Shown here: piece after piece, positions 43,893-53,853 of the stretch
Numbering within the stretch: position 1 is the first letter of the stretch
How the letters are laid out: the number at the start of each line of letters is the position of its first letter
Source of the DNA: CALBPI01 sp039821605
Lineage (GTDB): Bacteria; Pseudomonadota; Gammaproteobacteria; Steroidobacterales; Woeseiaceae
Reading direction: 5' to 3'
Assembly: GCA_039821605.1 (NCBI GenBank)
Contig: JBCBNV010000006.1
Location: 220,311 to 284,310 of the forward strand
Length of the DNA: 64,000 nt
The notes under the pieces: generated by a model
Database searches by the model: none
What the model was told of the DNA's origin: nothing
The model's input: the letters and a program-made list of their open reading frames with translations, nothing else
Translations under genes and position numbers: made by a program

Positions 43893-44098
43893 CGTGATGC
43901 GCCCGGGATGTGCGTCATGTCATGGTTGCGGCGTGCGGCCTGCGTTATCTTCCGGCCTGCTGAGGGGCGACCGCACGTGGCGGACGGCTCGACATCGGCC
44001 GGGAGGACAGACACCGCGGGGCGGTGCAGCCCGGAATGATAACGTGCCACCGGATGGCAGGACAGGGCGCGATGACGCGCACACAGTAGCCGAACCGT

Positions 44099-44842
44099 TT
44101 GAAAATCGAATATGCCAAGCTGAGCCTTACGGGCAACCGTAAGGACAATCAGGATCGCGTCGCCATTGCCGTCGGCAACGAGTCGGCGCTGCTCATGGTG
44201 TTTGACGGAATGGGCGGGCACTCCGACGGCGCGGTCGCCGCCGAGACCGCGCTGGCCGCCGTGCAGAAGGTTTTCGATGCGACGCCACAGCCCATTTTCG
44301 ACCCGCAGGGCTTTCTCTATCTGGCCATGAGCGCGGCCCACGAAGCCGTGGTGGCCGTGGCGCGCGATCTCGATGTCGATCAGCGCCCGCGCGCGACCTG
44401 CGCCGTATGCCTCGTGCAGGACGACGCTTGTTACTGGGTTCACGTGGGTGATTCCCGCATCTACCTGCTGCGCGATGCCGCTGTGCACCAGGTTACGCGC
44501 GACCATTCGCATGTTGAGGTGCTCATCGCCGAGGGCGTGATAAGCCGCTCCGAGGCGCTTGAGCACCCCATGCGCAACTACGTCGAGAGCTGCCTGGGCG
44601 GCGATGACGCATTGCCGGGCATTACGGTGTCGCGCCGACACGAGTTGCACCCGGGCGACGTCTTGCTGCTCTGCAGCGATGGCCTCTGGTCGGGTCTCAG
44701 TGACCCGGAGATCGTCAAGCTGGCCTACGAGTCGGCGGCACCGTTTCCCACGGTGCTCAAGGTCATGTGCGAAGTGGCCATCAAGAACAACGGCAAGCGC
44801 GCGGACAACACGTCCGTCACGGCCTTGCGCTGGTTGCCCTGA
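44099..44842 (+). CDS. PP2C-type serine/threonine protein phosphatase
   Basis: A 247-residue Mg/Mn-dependent phosphatase. The metal-site motifs are NQDRV, FDGMGGHSDG, GDSRIYLL, CSDGLWSGL and DNTSVTAL. It appears to start at the TTG at 44099-44101: an in-frame TAG lies 12 nt upstream, and the first residues KIEYAKLSLTG are family-like. The partner kinase is not in the window. It lies 69 nt before rph on the same strand. Confidence 0.92.
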   Translation: MKIEYAKLSLTGNRKDNQDRVAIAVGNESALLMVFDGMGGHSDGAVAAETALAAVQKVFDATPQPIFDPQGFLYLAMSAAHEAVVAVARDLDVDQRPRATCAVCLVQDDACYWVHVGDSRIYLLRDAAVHQVTRDHSHVEVLIAEGVISRSEALEHPMRNYVESCLGGDDALPGITVSRRHELHPGDVLLLCSDGLWSGLSDPEIVKLAYESAAPFPTVLKVMCEVAIKNNGKRADNTSVTALRWLP

Positions 44843-44911
44843 CACGCGACGCGACCGGCCGGGGGGCGCAGGCGGTATAATCCGCCGCCCCGCGTTACCC
44901 GAGCTTGCACC

Positions 44912-45628
44912 ATGCAACGACCCAGTGGCCGCGCCAGCAATGCGCTGCGCGACATCAGTATTCAGCCCCATTACACCCGCAACGCCGCTGGCTCGGTACT
45001 CATCGCCTGCGGCGGCACGCGCGTGTTGTGCACGGCCAGCGTCGAGGACCGGGTGCCGCCGTTCTTGCGCGGCAAGGGGTCAGGCTGGGTCACGGCCGAG
45101 TACGGCATGTTGCCCGGCTCGACGCACAGCCGCGTGTCGCGTGAGGCCGCGCGCGGCAAGCAGTCCGGGCGCACGCTCGAGATCCAGCGACTCATCGGCC
45201 GCAGCCTGCGTGCGGTCGTCGATCTCAAGGCGCTCGGCGAGCGCACCGTGACGCTCGACTGCGACGTACTGCAGGCCGACGGCGGCACGCGCACCGCGTC
45301 GATCACGGGCGCCTACGTCGCACTCATGCTGGCCGTCGCACGCCTTCGGGAACAGGGGCTGCTCAAGGCGAGCCCCGTGCACGGCGCCGTTGCCGCTGTG
45401 TCTGTGGGCATTTACCGGGGCGAGCCTGTGCTCGATCTGGACTACCCGGAAGACTCCGAGGCCGAGACGGACATGAATGTCGTCATGAATGATGCCGGCG
45501 GCTTTATTGAGGTGCAGGGCACGGCCGAGGGGCACGCGTTCCGGCGCGACGAGCTTGACCGCCTGCTCGACCTCGCAAGCCAGGGCATCGACGCACTCAT
45601 GGTCGCCCAGCGGGAAGCGCTGGCGTGA
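44912..45628 (+). CDS. rph: Ribonuclease PH
   Basis: A 238-residue phosphorolytic 3' exoribonuclease that trims tRNA ends. It has MQRPSGRASNALRDI at the start, FLRGKGSGWVTAEYGMLPGS, and DCDVLQADGGTRTASITG with the catalytic acidic residues. Length is normal with no frameshift, unlike the broken rph of E. coli K-12. The end overlaps rdgB by 4 nt. Confidence 0.97.
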   Translation: MQRPSGRASNALRDISIQPHYTRNAAGSVLIACGGTRVLCTASVEDRVPPFLRGKGSGWVTAEYGMLPGSTHSRVSREAARGKQSGRTLEIQRLIGRSLRAVVDLKALGERTVTLDCDVLQADGGTRTASITGAYVALMLAVARLREQGLLKASPVHGAVAAVSVGIYRGEPVLDLDYPEDSEAETDMNVVMNDAGGFIEVQGTAEGHAFRRDELDRLLDLASQGIDALMVAQREALA

Positions 45629-46245
45629 CCGCGACGCGCTCGGAGCTCGTGCTCGCCACGGGCAACGTGGGCAAGCAGCGCGAGCTCGAGGCGCTACTCG
45701 CGGGGCTCGACGTTACGGTGCGCCTGCAGTCGGCCTTCGGTTTGTCTTCGGCTGAGGAAACCGGCCTGACCTTCGTCGAGAACGCCATCCTCAAGGCGCG
45801 CCATGCCGCGCGCGAAACGGGGCTGCCGGCGCTGGCCGACGACTCGGGACTCGAGGTCGACGCACTGGACGGTGCGCCGGGCGTGTATTCGGCGCGTTAT
45901 GCCGGGCCCGAGGCCAGCGATACCGACAACGTCGACAAGTTGCTCGCGGCACTCGCCGAGACCCCCGACGACGACCGGGGTGCCGCGTTTCGCTGTGTGG
46001 TGGTGTTGCTGCGCCATGCCGATGACCCGGCGCCGATCATTTGCGAGGGCCGCTGGCCGGGACAGATTGCGCGCCGGCCTGCGGGTTCGGGGGGCTTTGG
46101 CTACGACCCCGTATTCTTCGTGCCCGAGTACGCGGTCACGGCCGCAGAGCTCGAGGCGACGACCAAGAATGCCGTGAGCCACAGGGCGCAGGCGCTGGCG
46201 GCGCTGCGACCGGCGCTTGAGGCCTGGTGCGCAGGTGGCCACTGA
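45625..46245 (+). CDS. rdgB: XTP/dITP pyrophosphatase
   Basis: A 206-residue Ham1-type enzyme that removes non-canonical purine nucleoside triphosphates. It carries LATGNVGKQRELEALL, ADDSGLEVDALDGAPGV, SGGFGYDPVF and the C-terminal SHRAQAL. The start is the GTG at 45625, overlapping the rph stop (GTGA). Confidence 0.96.
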   Translation: MTATRSELVLATGNVGKQRELEALLAGLDVTVRLQSAFGLSSAEETGLTFVENAILKARHAARETGLPALADDSGLEVDALDGAPGVYSARYAGPEASDTDNVDKLLAALAETPDDDRGAAFRCVVVLLRHADDPAPIICEGRWPGQIARRPAGSGGFGYDPVFFVPEYAVTAAELEATTKNAVSHRAQALAALRPALEAWCAGGH

Positions 46246-47386
46246 GCTGCCGCCGCTGTCGGCCTACCTGCACCTGCCCTGGTGCCTGGCCAAGTGCCCG
46301 TACTGCGACTTCAACAGCCACCGGGTCCCTGATGCGCCGGACACGGCGCGCGCGGCCTACGTCGACGCGCTGGTGCTAGACATTGAGCAGCAGGCACTCG
46401 GCGTCGCGGGACGCGTTGTCGAGACCGTGTTTCTGGGCGGCGGCACGCCGTCGCTATTCACGCCCGAGGAGATTGGCCGTGTCCTTCGCGCACTCGAGCA
46501 GGCCGTGAGCCTGTCTGCCGACGCCGAGATCACCATGGAGGTCAATCCGGGCGCACTCGAGCGCGGCAGTTTCGCGGGCTACCGAGCCGCGGGCGTCAAC
46601 CGCGTGTCGATCGGTGGTCAGAGCTTCGATGCGGCGCAGCTCCGGCGGCTGGGGCGCCTGCACGATCCCGCGGCCATCGGCAACGCCGTAGACGCGGCGC
46701 GCCAGGCGGGCTTTGAGCGCATCAACGTCGACATCATGTACGCGCTGCCCGGGCAATCCGTCGGAGCCGCGGTCGCCGATGCGCGTGCCGCGGTCGCACT
46801 GGACCTGACCCACGTGTCGCATTACCAGCTCACGCTGGAGCCCAACACGGTGTTCCATGCGCAGCCGCCTGTGCTGCCCGGCGATGACGAGGTCGCCGAC
46901 ATGATGCAGGCGACCGAAGCCGTGTTTGCCGACGCGGGGCTCTCCCGCTACGAAGTCTCGGCGTTGGCCGCGCCCGGCGAGGCCTGTCGGCACAATCTCA
47001 ATTACTGGGGTTTCGGTGACTACCTGGGGCTTGGCGCGGGTGCTCACGGCAAGCTCAGTGACGGCGAGTCGGTTGCGCGCACGGTCCGGCCCAGTCACCC
47101 GCGGGGGTACATTGACGCCGTTGCGGCGGGCGCCGGCGTGGTCTCGCAATCCGTGTCGGGGTCGACGCTTGTGTTTGAGTACATGCTTAATGCATTGCGG
47201 CTCGTCGACGGCTTTTCTCTGCGGGATTTCGAGGCCCGCACGGGCTTGCCGCGGGCGGCCGTGACGGCGCGTCTGACCCGGGCCGCAGAACGTGGGCTCA
47301 TGCTCGAGCGCGAGGACCATATTTGGCAGCCGACAGCGCTGGGCGCGCGCTTTCTCAACGACCTGCAGGCGCTGTTTCTCGATTGA
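46235..47386 (+). CDS. hemW: Heme chaperone HemW, radical SAM
   Basis: A 383-residue radical SAM family protein that delivers heme. The Fe-S motif CxxxCxxC is in WCLAKCPYCDFNSH, followed by the family marks FLGGGTPSLF and GAGAHGKLSDG. The start was set at GTG 46235, overlapping the rdgB end by 11 nt, because it places the conserved LHLPWC block at the usual distance. A TTG at 46217 would add six residues. Confidence 0.94.
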   Translation: MATELPPLSAYLHLPWCLAKCPYCDFNSHRVPDAPDTARAAYVDALVLDIEQQALGVAGRVVETVFLGGGTPSLFTPEEIGRVLRALEQAVSLSADAEITMEVNPGALERGSFAGYRAAGVNRVSIGGQSFDAAQLRRLGRLHDPAAIGNAVDAARQAGFERINVDIMYALPGQSVGAAVADARAAVALDLTHVSHYQLTLEPNTVFHAQPPVLPGDDEVADMMQATEAVFADAGLSRYEVSALAAPGEACRHNLNYWGFGDYLGLGAGAHGKLSDGESVARTVRPSHPRGYIDAVAAGAGVVSQSVSGSTLVFEYMLNALRLVDGFSLRDFEARTGLPRAAVTARLTRAAERGLMLEREDHIWQPTALGARFLNDLQALFLD

Positions 47387-47599
47387 CAGAGGCTGCAATC
47401 TGGATTTCGTTATTCACATCCGCCGGCGCGCCGCTGAAAACGTAAGGCAGAATGCCACTCGCCTACAGTCAGCACTTCAGAAGCGACGATAAACAACTGA
47501 AAAACATAGTTATTATTTTTTGGCGATATTTTAACCATTTTAGGGACCGCCCCCGTGGCATGCGGGATTCAGGCCGTTGCCCAAAATCAATTCACAGAC

Positions 47600-47622
47600 T
47601 TATCCACAGGATTTGTGGATAA
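47600..47622. promoter_or_regulatory. Inverted pair of perfect DnaA boxes
   Basis: TTATCCACA at 47600-47608 and its exact reverse complement TGTGGATAA at 47614-47622, separated by 5 nt. Both match the consensus TTATNCACA fully. The site lies 57 nt right of an AT-rich tract and 23 nt left of the rpmE -35 element. It may bind DnaA as part of an origin, a titration site or a regulator. A simple hairpin is the alternative. Confidence 0.6.
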
Positions 47623-47644
47623 CCGGAGCGGCGCGGTCCGTAGC

Positions 47645-47673
47645 TTGTCAAAGACAGGCCCGGCCTTTATAGT
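47645..47673 (+). promoter_or_regulatory. Sigma-70 type promoter of rpmE
   Basis: TTGTCA (47645-47650), a 17-nt spacer, then TATAGT (47668-47673). Both boxes are close to consensus with optimal spacing, 53 nt before the rpmE ATG. Confidence 0.8.
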
Positions 47674-47725
47674 ACGCGGCCTTTTTCCTGACGCGGCGCA
47701 GCATTCGCGCGCCTGAGGTCCTGAA

Positions 47726-47926
47726 ATGAAAGCTGAGATCCACCCCGAGTACACCGAGATCACGGTGACCTGCAGCTGCGGGGCAAGCTTCAAGACGCGC
47801 TCCACGCTAGGCGAAGACCTGCAGGTCGAAGTGTGCGCTTCCTGCCACCCGTTCTACACGGGCAAGCAGAAGATCCTCGACTCCGGCGGTCGCGTAGACC
47901 GCTTCAAGCGTCGTTACGGCAAGTAA
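47726..47926 (+). CDS. rpmE: 50S ribosomal protein L31, zinc-binding form
   Basis: A 66-residue protein starting MKAEIHPEY. The four zinc cysteines are present (CSC and CASC, in the CASCHPFYTGKQK block), so it is the C+ type that predominates when zinc is sufficient. It has its own promoter and no close partner gene. Confidence 0.96.
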   Translation: MKAEIHPEYTEITVTCSCGASFKTRSTLGEDLQVEVCASCHPFYTGKQKILDSGGRVDRFKRRYGK

Positions 47927-48051
47927 TCGGCGTCGCGGCGAACCCGACGAATGTCGCAAGGCGCAGTCGGGTCGTCGCCATATACAATAAGTGTTCGCGC
48001 CATCAGGCGCGCCACTGAGTCTGGAATCATCCGCATGGAGCACTGCCCCCG

Positions 48052-49344
<1,293 letters not shown>

Positions 49345-49352
49345 TCGGTGTT

Positions 49353-49369
49353 GGCGCCGGACTGGCGCC
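49353..49369. terminator. Hairpin between convergent gltA and the nucleotidyltransferase-like gene
   Basis: GGCGCC, 5-nt loop, GGCGCC fills the 30-nt gap between two convergent stops. There is no T-run. It is terminator-like by position only. Confidence 0.3.
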
Positions 49370-49374
49370 CCGCC

Positions 49375-49977
49375 TCAACTTGCAAGCAGCCGTTTGACCT
49401 TCTTGATCGACGCCCGTCGCATGGGTTTGCCGTCGACAGGTGACAGCGGCGCCTGGCGCAAGCCGTCGTAAGCGAACACAGTCGCCTCGATCGTCAACGC
49501 GTTCCAGTCGAACCGGTAACCGGGGTAAGCGCAGCTCTGGTCGCGGCGTACGCGCAGCCGGCGTTCGAACAGGCGGTGTTCGATACCGCGCGCTTCGAGG
49601 AACCAGGCGACGTCTTCAGCCGAGTCCGTGAACACGTGCAGATTGGCGGGCGCATCCGAGGCCGCGGTGCCCGCAAGTAACGGACCGACGAGCCGCGGTT
49701 CGAACTCCACCATTTCGTGCATCACCTCGAGGGCCAGACCGCGCCGCCGGTGCAGCGACTGGAAATGGTCTTCCTCTTCGTAGATGCGGCGGTGCTCGAT
49801 GAGTGCCGCCTCGACCTCGATATTGCTTGGCAGCGTGCCGTGCTGATCGAGGCCGAGACGTTCAGCAGCCTTGCGTTTGGCGGCGTGAAAGTCCGTGACG
49901 CCGTGGTCAGCCATGATGCGCGCTGCCTCCTGGGCCACGCTCAGACGTGAACGTTCGTTGCCGTTCGGCGGCGACAT
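49375..49977 (-). CDS. Nucleotidyltransferase-like conserved protein
   Basis: A 200-residue protein of a conserved proteobacterial group. The N-terminal third is helical (AAKRKAAERLGL). The rest, with PRLVGPLLAGTAASD and LHVFTDSAEDVAWFLEARGI, recalls a minimal nucleotidyltransferase fold. The classical catalytic GS-x-DxD signature is not evident. It lies 39 nt downstream of ponA on the same strand. Function is unknown. Confidence 0.7.
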   Translation of the reverse strand: MSPPNGNERSRLSVAQEAARIMADHGVTDFHAAKRKAAERLGLDQHGTLPSNIEVEAALIEHRRIYEEEDHFQSLHRRRGLALEVMHEMVEFEPRLVGPLLAGTAASDAPANLHVFTDSAEDVAWFLEARGIEHRLFERRLRVRRDQSCAYPGYRFDWNALTIEATVFAYDGLRQAPLSPVDGKPMRRASIKKVKRLLAS

Positions 49978-50016
49978 CAGACTTCCCTGGTTGCCAGCAG
50001 CACTGCGCGGATTAAC

Positions 50017-52533
50017 TCAGAAAACGTCGTCAAGCTCAACGGGTGTTTCGTCATCGCCGTAGGGCGAGATCGTGGGCGCGTCGTCGCGACGCTCGGGTTC
50101 GGTGCCGTCGATGAAGGTTTCGAAAATGAAATTGGTTTCGCCGACACCCGCGAGCGATCCGTCCTTGGGCGAGATGCGAACGGTGACGAGACCCGGCGGC
50201 TGCGGATACGCGCGCTCCGGTGCGCCGGCCATGGCGTCGCGCATGAAGTGGATCCACATGGGCAGCGCCGTGCGGCCGCCCTCTTCGCCTGCGCCCAGCG
50301 GCTCGTCGCTGTCGAAGCCAACCCAGGCGACGACGGCCAGGTCCGGGTTAAAGCCAGCGAACCACGCGTCGCGCTGGTCGTTGGAGGTGCCTGTCTTGCC
50401 GGCGAGGTCATTGCGGCCCAGCGTCATCGCACGTACGCCGGTGCCGCGTCGGATCACGTCGCGCATGAGGTCCTGCACGATCCACACGTTGGTGGCCGGC
50501 ACCACGCGCTCGGCGATGCGGTCTGCACCGATCTGCTCGGCCAGTTCTTCGGCCGTCAGCATCGGCATGCGCGTGCCGTCTTCGGCGCCGGGCACCGAAA
50601 CGCGCCGCGCAAGCGCTGCGGTCGGGTCGCAGGCCGAACACACCATGCGCGGTGTCGCCGCCTCGAGCAGTGTGCCGTCGGCGAGTTCGATGCGGTCGAT
50701 GTAGTAAGGGGTTACGCGGTAGCCGCCATTTGCGAGCACGGCGTAAGCGCTGGCGAGTTCGAGCGGCGGCACCGCGCCGCTGCCGAGCGCCAGCGACAGG
50801 TTGCTGGGCAGGGCTTCGTCGCCAAAGCCAAATGCGCGGATGTGACGGCGTGCCGCCGATACGCCCATGTTGAGCACCATGCGCACGGAGACGAGGTTCA
50901 GTGAGCGACGCAGCGCCTCGCGCATCCGGATCTCGCCAAAGAAGCGGCCGCTGTAATTCTTCGGGCGCCAGACGCCCTCGTACTCGGCCGACTCGATGAC
51001 GATCGGTGCGTCATTGATGGTGCTCGCCGCCGTGAAGCCGTTGGCCAGCGCGGCGGAATAAATGAATGGCTTGAAGCTCGAGCCCGGTTGCCGCTTCGCC
51101 TGTACGGCGCGGTTGAACTTGCTGGCCGCGTAGTCGAAGCCGCCCGTCAGCGCCGCGACGGCGCCGTCGCTTGGGTCGAGTGCGACGATGGCGCCCTGCG
51201 ACTCGGGCAGTTGCGCCAGCGCCGGGAAGCCCGACACCGTATCGATGACATAGATGAGGTCACCTGGCGCCAGGATGTCGTCAACGGATTCGGGTTTGTC
51301 GCCGATGCGGTTGCGGTCTATGTGTGCGGCCGCCCAGCTCATGCCCTGCCAGGGGATGCGCGCCGTTTCGCCGCCCGCTAAACGGATGCTCGCCGTATTG
51401 GTCGCGACATCGGTGGCAGTGACGAGCGCTGTACGCAGCCCGCCGGGTTCGGCGAAGTCGGACAGCGCCTGCTCGATCGCGGGCTCGTCGCTGCCGTCGA
51501 GTTCGAGCGTCGCCAGTGCCCCACGATAGCCGTGGCGCCGATCGTATTCGAGCAGGCTGTCGCGCACGGCGTAGTTGGCCGCGCGTTGCATGCTGCTGTC
51601 GATGGTCGTGAAGACGTTGTAGCCGCGCGTGGTGATGTCGGTGCCGTAGCGGTTGACGAGATCGCGGCGCACCATTTCGGCCAGGTAGGGGGCCGAGAGT
51701 TCGATGGCCGGACCGTGCAGCTTCGAGAGCATCGGGTGGTCCATGGCCTCGCGGTATTGCGCATCGTCGATGTAGCCGAGGTCGAGCATGCGGCCCAACA
51801 CGTAAGTGCGACGGCTTTTCGCGTACTCGGGGCCATTCACCGGGTTGGCGCGCGACGGCGCCGGCAGCACGCCGGCCAGAGTGGCGGCCTCGGCGATGTT
51901 GAGTTCAGCCAGGTCGCGATCGAAGTAGATCTGCGCTGCAGCACCCACACCGTAGGCGCGCTGCCCGAAGAACATCTTGTTCAGGAAGAGCGTCATGATC
52001 TCTTCCTTGGTGAACTCCTGCTCGATCTTGTAGGCCAGGAACGCCTCGCGCAGCTTGCGCACAATGGTGCGGTCACGCGAGAGGAAGTAGTCGCGCGTGA
52101 GCTGCTGCGTCAGCGTGCTCGTGCCCCGCGCCGAGCGGCGTGACACGGTGGCGACGACCAATGCCCGGGCCAGCGCGACGGGATCGATACCACCGTGCTC
52201 GAAAAAGCGCTTGTCCTCTGCGGCCACGAAGGCGTGCACCACATAGTCCGGGATCTCCTCCCAGGTGACGGGAATGCGCCGCCGCTCGCCGATTTCCTGA
52301 ATGAGCCGTCCGTCACGGCTGTACACCCGCAGCGGCACTTCGAGCGGGATGTCCCGCACCGTGGCCGCGTCGGGCAGGTTCGGCAGGGCGTAGTGGTAGG
52401 CCGAAAACACGGCGCCAGCGGCCCCAATCGTCAACGCCAGACCCAGAGTCGCGCCCAACACCGCGATTCGAATAGGGATTTTGTACTTCAAGCTGAGATT
52501 TCGGTCCTTGTCACTGCGAGGCGTATTATGCAT
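50017..52533 (-). CDS. mrcA: Penicillin-binding protein 1A
   Basis: An 838-residue bifunctional peptidoglycan synthase. After a membrane helix (about 15-40), the GT51 domain has AAEDKRFFEHGGID, RGTSTLTQQL and KEEIMTLFLNKMFFG. An OB-like insert follows, then the transpeptidase with catalytic Ser in GSSFKPF and the KTGTSND box. The start was set at ATG 52531-52533; a GTG at 52555 would add eight residues. The gene diverges from pilM, a classic gammaproteobacterial arrangement. Confidence 0.95.
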   Translation of the reverse strand: MHNTPRSDKDRNLSLKYKIPIRIAVLGATLGLALTIGAAGAVFSAYHYALPNLPDAATVRDIPLEVPLRVYSRDGRLIQEIGERRRIPVTWEEIPDYVVHAFVAAEDKRFFEHGGIDPVALARALVVATVSRRSARGTSTLTQQLTRDYFLSRDRTIVRKLREAFLAYKIEQEFTKEEIMTLFLNKMFFGQRAYGVGAAAQIYFDRDLAELNIAEAATLAGVLPAPSRANPVNGPEYAKSRRTYVLGRMLDLGYIDDAQYREAMDHPMLSKLHGPAIELSAPYLAEMVRRDLVNRYGTDITTRGYNVFTTIDSSMQRAANYAVRDSLLEYDRRHGYRGALATLELDGSDEPAIEQALSDFAEPGGLRTALVTATDVATNTASIRLAGGETARIPWQGMSWAAAHIDRNRIGDKPESVDDILAPGDLIYVIDTVSGFPALAQLPESQGAIVALDPSDGAVAALTGGFDYAASKFNRAVQAKRQPGSSFKPFIYSAALANGFTAASTINDAPIVIESAEYEGVWRPKNYSGRFFGEIRMREALRRSLNLVSVRMVLNMGVSAARRHIRAFGFGDEALPSNLSLALGSGAVPPLELASAYAVLANGGYRVTPYYIDRIELADGTLLEAATPRMVCSACDPTAALARRVSVPGAEDGTRMPMLTAEELAEQIGADRIAERVVPATNVWIVQDLMRDVIRRGTGVRAMTLGRNDLAGKTGTSNDQRDAWFAGFNPDLAVVAWVGFDSDEPLGAGEEGGRTALPMWIHFMRDAMAGAPERAYPQPPGLVTVRISPKDGSLAGVGETNFIFETFIDGTEPERRDDAPTISPYGDDETPVELDDVF

Positions 52534-52539
52534 ATTGAT

Positions 52540-52557
52540 GTGTCCGCGGGGGGACAC
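52540..52557 (-). promoter_or_regulatory. Hairpin just ahead of the mrcA start
   Basis: On the minus strand, GTGTCC, a 6-nt loop CCCCGC, then GGACAC ends 6 nt before the mrcA ATG. It occupies the place of the ribosome-binding site, where no clear Shine-Dalgarno sequence is seen. It could influence translation initiation. If the GTG at 52555 is the true start, it lies inside the gene. Confidence 0.35.
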
Positions 52558-52791
52558 AATCGCCGGGTACGCCGTGACGCACGCAAATGGGGAGGTGCGT
52601 CACCCTCAACCATCCTGTCAACGGTACCTGGTTCACAGAATCCACGTTAAATGCTGCCGTAGCATACGAATGTCTAAAAGCGGTACGCAGTCACATTTTA
52701 TTCGTACAAACGTTGATATATAGTTAACTTCGATTTTTCAGGCGATCGGCAATAAAAAGTCGTAAGTTATTAATTTCTAAGGAAGAACTGA

Positions 52792-53853
52792 GTGCTTTTC
52801 GGCAAGAAAAACCGTACGTTGCTGGGGCTCGACATTACGACTTCGTCGATCAAGCTGGTCGAGCTGTCTGAGGCCGGTCGGGGCTACCGGGTCGAGTCTT
52901 ACGCAGCTGAGGCCACGCCCGCCAATTCTATTAACGACAAGGCCATCGTCGACGCTCAGGCTGTCGGCGAAGCTGTGCGCCGCGCGGTGAAGCGCTCGGG
53001 CAGCAAGGCGCGCGATGTCGCGATTGCCATCAGCGGCGACGCGGCCATTACCAAGACCATCCAGATGTCGGCCGGCTTGTCCGAAGCCGAAATGGAAGGT
53101 CAGGTCGAGATTCAGGCGGATCAGTACATTCCCTTCCCCATGGAAGAGGTCAGCTACGACTTCGAGGTCATTGGCCCGAACGAAGCCGACCCTGAAATGA
53201 ACGACGTCCTGCTCGTCGCGACGCGGACCGACAATGTCGACCAGCGTCAGGCCGCCGTGCAGGCTGCCGGGCTCAAGGCCTCGGTTGTCGACGTTGAGGC
53301 CTTTGCCCTCGAGAACGCCTGCCGCCTGCTGACCCACCAGATTCCGAACAACGGCATTGGCCAGTCCGTCGCCGTCGTCGACCTGGGCGCCAGCAACACC
53401 ACCTTCGGCGTGTTGCAGGACATGAAGGTCATCTACACCCGTGACTTCGCCTTTGGCGGCCAGCAGCTCACGGAAGAAATCATGCGGACCTACGGCCTGT
53501 CGATGGAAGACGCGGGCCGCGCCAAGAAAGAGGGCGGTCTGCCCAGCAACTATGAACCCGAAGTGCTCGACCCGTTCCTCGACGACGTGACGCAGCAGGT
53601 CAGCCGCTCGCTGCAGTTCTACCTGGCGTCGGGCGGTGGTCGTGAGCAGCCGGACCTGATTCTCGTGTCGGGCGGTTGCGCAAACATTCCGGGCATCGCC
53701 GACCTCATCGCGAGTCGCGTCGGTATACCGACCGAGATCGGGGACCCGCTGGGCCAGATGAAAGTATCTGCACGCGCCAAAGGTCAGGGTGTGCAACGCG
53801 ACGCCTGTGCACTGCTGACAGCGTGCGGCCTGGCATTGAGGAGCTTTGACTAA
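52792..53853 (+). CDS. pilM: Type IV pilus assembly protein PilM
   Basis: A 353-residue actin-like cytoplasmic ATPase-fold protein of the alignment complex. It carries LLGLDITTSSIKLVEL, QADQYIPFPMEEVSYDFEV and VVDLGASNTTFGVL. The start is the GTG at 52792 with AAGGA 8 nt upstream. It binds the N-terminus of PilN, whose gene overlaps by 1 nt. It is the first gene of pilMNOPQ. Confidence 0.97.
   Translation: MLFGKKNRTLLGLDITTSSIKLVELSEAGRGYRVESYAAEATPANSINDKAIVDAQAVGEAVRRAVKRSGSKARDVAIAISGDAAITKTIQMSAGLSEAEMEGQVEIQADQYIPFPMEEVSYDFEVIGPNEADPEMNDVLLVATRTDNVDQRQAAVQAAGLKASVVDVEAFALENACRLLTHQIPNNGIGQSVAVVDLGASNTTFGVLQDMKVIYTRDFAFGGQQLTEEIMRTYGLSMEDAGRAKKEGGLPSNYEPEVLDPFLDDVTQQVSRSLQFYLASGGGREQPDLILVSGGCANIPGIADLIASRVGIPTEIGDPLGQMKVSARAKGQGVQRDACALLTACGLALRSFD

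Larger units (their letters stand above)
47387..47725 (+). other. 339-nt intergenic region with AT-rich tract, DnaA-box palindrome and rpmE promoter
   Basis: There is no reading frame or RNA gene that I can support here. Left to right it holds: a GC-normal stretch after hemW; a strikingly AT-rich tract at about 47489-47543; a palindrome of two DnaA boxes at 47600-47622; and a promoter at 47645-47673 leading to rpmE. Confidence 0.8.

Noticed and set aside
47593..47630. Reading the DnaA-box palindrome as a rho-independent terminator of hemW
   Set aside because: The stem is AT-rich, has no T-run after it, and lies more than 200 nt past the hemW stop.
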